Source: JBBKWG01 sp037968835 (lineage in GTDB: Bacteria; Pseudomonadota; Alphaproteobacteria; Rhodobacterales; Rhodobacteraceae). From it: a stretch of 14,993 nt of DNA. Numbering within the stretch: position 1 is the first letter of the stretch; every line of letters begins with the position of its first letter. A program made the position numbers and the translations under genes. Shown here piece by piece: positions 13,898 through 14,993 of the stretch. Under the pieces are notes generated by a model. The model saw only the letters and a program-made list of their open reading frames with translations. It did no database searches and was not told the DNA's origin. The stretch lies in assembly GCA_037968835.1 (NCBI GenBank), contig JBBKWG010000306.1, positions 1-14,993 of the forward strand, in the 5' to 3' direction.

Positions 13898-14993
13898 CGC
13901 TTGCCGAGGATCTCGCGGACCTTGGCGACCATATCGGCCAGCGGCACCTCGAATTGCGCCGGCTGGTCCTTCCATTCCTCGTGCGTCGCGGTTTCGGCGA
14001 TCTTGGCGCCAAGGATCAGGTCCTTGATCTGGACAACTCCGCGCGCGGCTTCGTCCGAGCCCTGGATGATCGCCACCGGCGAATTGCGTTTGTCAGCGTA
14101 TTTCAACTGGTTGCCGAAGTTCTTGGGGTTGCCGAGATAGACTTCCGCGCGGATACCACCCGCCCGCAACTCCGCCGCCATCGCCATGTAGTCGGCCATC
14201 CGGTCGCGGTCCATGACGGTGACGACCACGGGTCCGGTCGAATCGACGCCCGCCTTGCCCTTGGCGCGAAGTGCGGCCAGCAACCGGTCGACGCCGATGG
14301 AAATCCCCGTCGCCGGAACCGCCTGCCCGGTGAAGCGCTTCACCAGATCGTCGTAACGCCCCCCGCCCGCGACCGAGCCGAACTGGCGCGGATTGCCCTT
14401 CTCGTCGGTGATCTCGAAAGTGAGTTCCGCCTCAAACACCGGGCCGGTGTAGTAGCCGAGACCGCGCACGACGGAGGGGTCGATGACGATGCGGGCGGGG
14501 CCGTAGCCCTGGGCGGCGCAGATGTCGGCGATTTGGCGTAGTTCGGAGACGCCTTCAGCCCCTGCTAAAGATCCCTCTACGACCTTCAACAACGCGTCAT
14601 AAGTCTCTTCGCTATTTTCTTTTCGCGCGGTAAGGAATCCAATTACCACATCAATTTCTTCTTTAGATCGTTCCCAGCCTCCAATGAAGGCGCCCGATTC
14701 ATCGAGCCTTCCAGGACCAAGAAGTTCTCGAACACCCTGTTCACCAACTTTGTCGAACTTGTCGATTGTCCTGAGAACCGCGTCCGCGACTCCCGCATCG
14801 TAAATGCTCGACTGTTCTCGGTCTTCCTCCGAGCTGGGTTCAAATGCTCCAAATGTCCTTTCCAGCACCCCGTTCAGCACCTTGCGGTTGTTCACCCGGA
14901 TCACATAATCCCCGCGCTCGATCCCGACCGCCTCCAGCGCATCCGCCAGCATCATGCAGATCTCGGCGTCCGCCGCGACCGACGCCGTTCCGA
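13894..14993 (-). CDS. hisS: Histidyl-tRNA synthetase, 5'-truncated by window edge
   Basis: The frame is open from the right edge to TGA at 13894, giving about 366 residues of the C-terminal part of this class II synthetase. It begins TASVAADAEICMMLADALE, the stretch just after motif 2. The histidine-binding RGLGYYTGPVFEAE lies near 14466-14425. GSVAGGGRYDDL follows at about 14379-14344, motif 3 (TGISIGVDRLL) at about 14310-14278, and then an HGTP anticodon-binding domain to the end. Methionine 14955 is internal, not the start. Codons at about 14560-14860 are unlike the rest of the gene: AGG, CTA, TTA, GTA and GGA are common there and GC falls to about 45-48%. This covers the insertion domain between motif 2 and the HisA motif. 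The frame is intact, so the gene looks functional. It leads the hisS-hisZ-hisG operon. Confidence 0.95.
   Translation of the reverse strand, partial: GTASVAADAEICMMLADALEAVGIERGDYVIRVNNRKVLNGVLERTFGAFEPSSEEDREQSSIYDAGVADAVLRTIDKFDKVGEQGVRELLGPGRLDESGAFIGGWERSKEEIDVVIGFLTARKENSEETYDALLKVVEGSLAGAEGVSELRQIADICAAQGYGPARIVIDPSVVRGLGYYTGPVFEAELTFEITDEKGNPRQFGSVAGGGRYDDLVKRFTGQAVPATGISIGVDRLLAALRAKGKAGVDSTGPVVVTVMDRDRMADYMAMAAELRAGGIRAEVYLGNPKNFGNQLKYADKRNSPVAIIQGSDEAARGVVQIKDLILGAKIAETATHEEWKDQPAQFEVPLADMVAKVREILGKR

Noticed and set aside
13898..13975. N-terminal extension of hisZ
   Set aside because: It lies inside hisS with Gly/Arg-rich filler residues. The ATGA overlap start at 13897 gives the normal HisZ N-terminus.
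13130..14140. 336-codon open frame on the plus strand
   Set aside because: It is antisense to hisZ and hisS and has the composition of a shadow frame.
1..14993. Search for defence, toxin-antitoxin, phage, transposon, tRNA or CRISPR signals
   Set aside because: All long coding regions belong to recognisable metabolic, translation or transport families, and gaps are short. No terminal repeats, integrase or cloverleaf was seen.

Overview
The window is chromosomal DNA from a GC-rich alphaproteobacterium, most likely a member of the Rhodobacterales. This is inferred from four things: high GC with strong G/C third positions; an 860-residue Gln-rich membrane protein of the TIGR02302/DUF4175 type, which I know only from alphaproteobacteria; the short-form hisG with a hisZ partner beside hisS; and an intergenic inverted-repeat element resembling one common in Rhodobacteraceae. 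No species can be named from sequence alone.

Layout. Positions 1-3556 hold an aromatic-CoA / beta-oxidation module arranged around a divergent control region. On the minus strand is a bifunctional FAD monooxygenase fused to an Old-Yellow-Enzyme-type reductase (salicylyl-CoA 5-hydroxylase or 2-aminobenzoyl-CoA monooxygenase/reductase family), whose 3' end lies off the left edge. On the plus strand are an enoyl-CoA hydratase and a 3-hydroxyacyl-CoA dehydrogenase that overlap by one base. The roughly 100-bp gap between the two transcription units carries a perfect 10-bp inverted repeat and is the obvious place for a regulator to act. The likely logic is that a CoA-activated aromatic acid is hydroxylated and dearomatised by the fusion enzyme, and the alicyclic CoA product is then processed by hydratase and dehydrogenase.

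From 3560 to the right edge every gene is on the minus strand. In transcription order they are: hisS (5' end off the right edge), hisZ and hisG, joined by two 4-bp ATGA overlaps; a VIT1/CCC1-type Fe/Mn transporter; ileS; a small GYD-domain protein; lysA; and the TIGR02302 protein, whose stop is only 3 bp from the stop of the convergent dehydrogenase gene. HisG and HisZ should form the ATP phosphoribosyltransferase that begins histidine synthesis, while HisS charges tRNA-His. LysA makes lysine from meso-diaminopimelate. IleS charges tRNA-Ile.

The less ordinary signals are regulatory or evolutionary. They are the divergent operator region, possibly with a leaderless plus-strand transcript; an ileS 5' leader with a good promoter, a strong hairpin and a 16-codon ORF containing three Ile codons; a block of about 300 bp with low GC and atypical codons inside hisS; and several hairpins and palindromes between genes. 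I saw no CRISPR array, tRNA or rRNA gene, IS element, phage gene or defence cassette, and no gene-free stretch over 300 bases. I found no clear new multi-gene system; the ileS leader and the hisS mosaic are the best leads.
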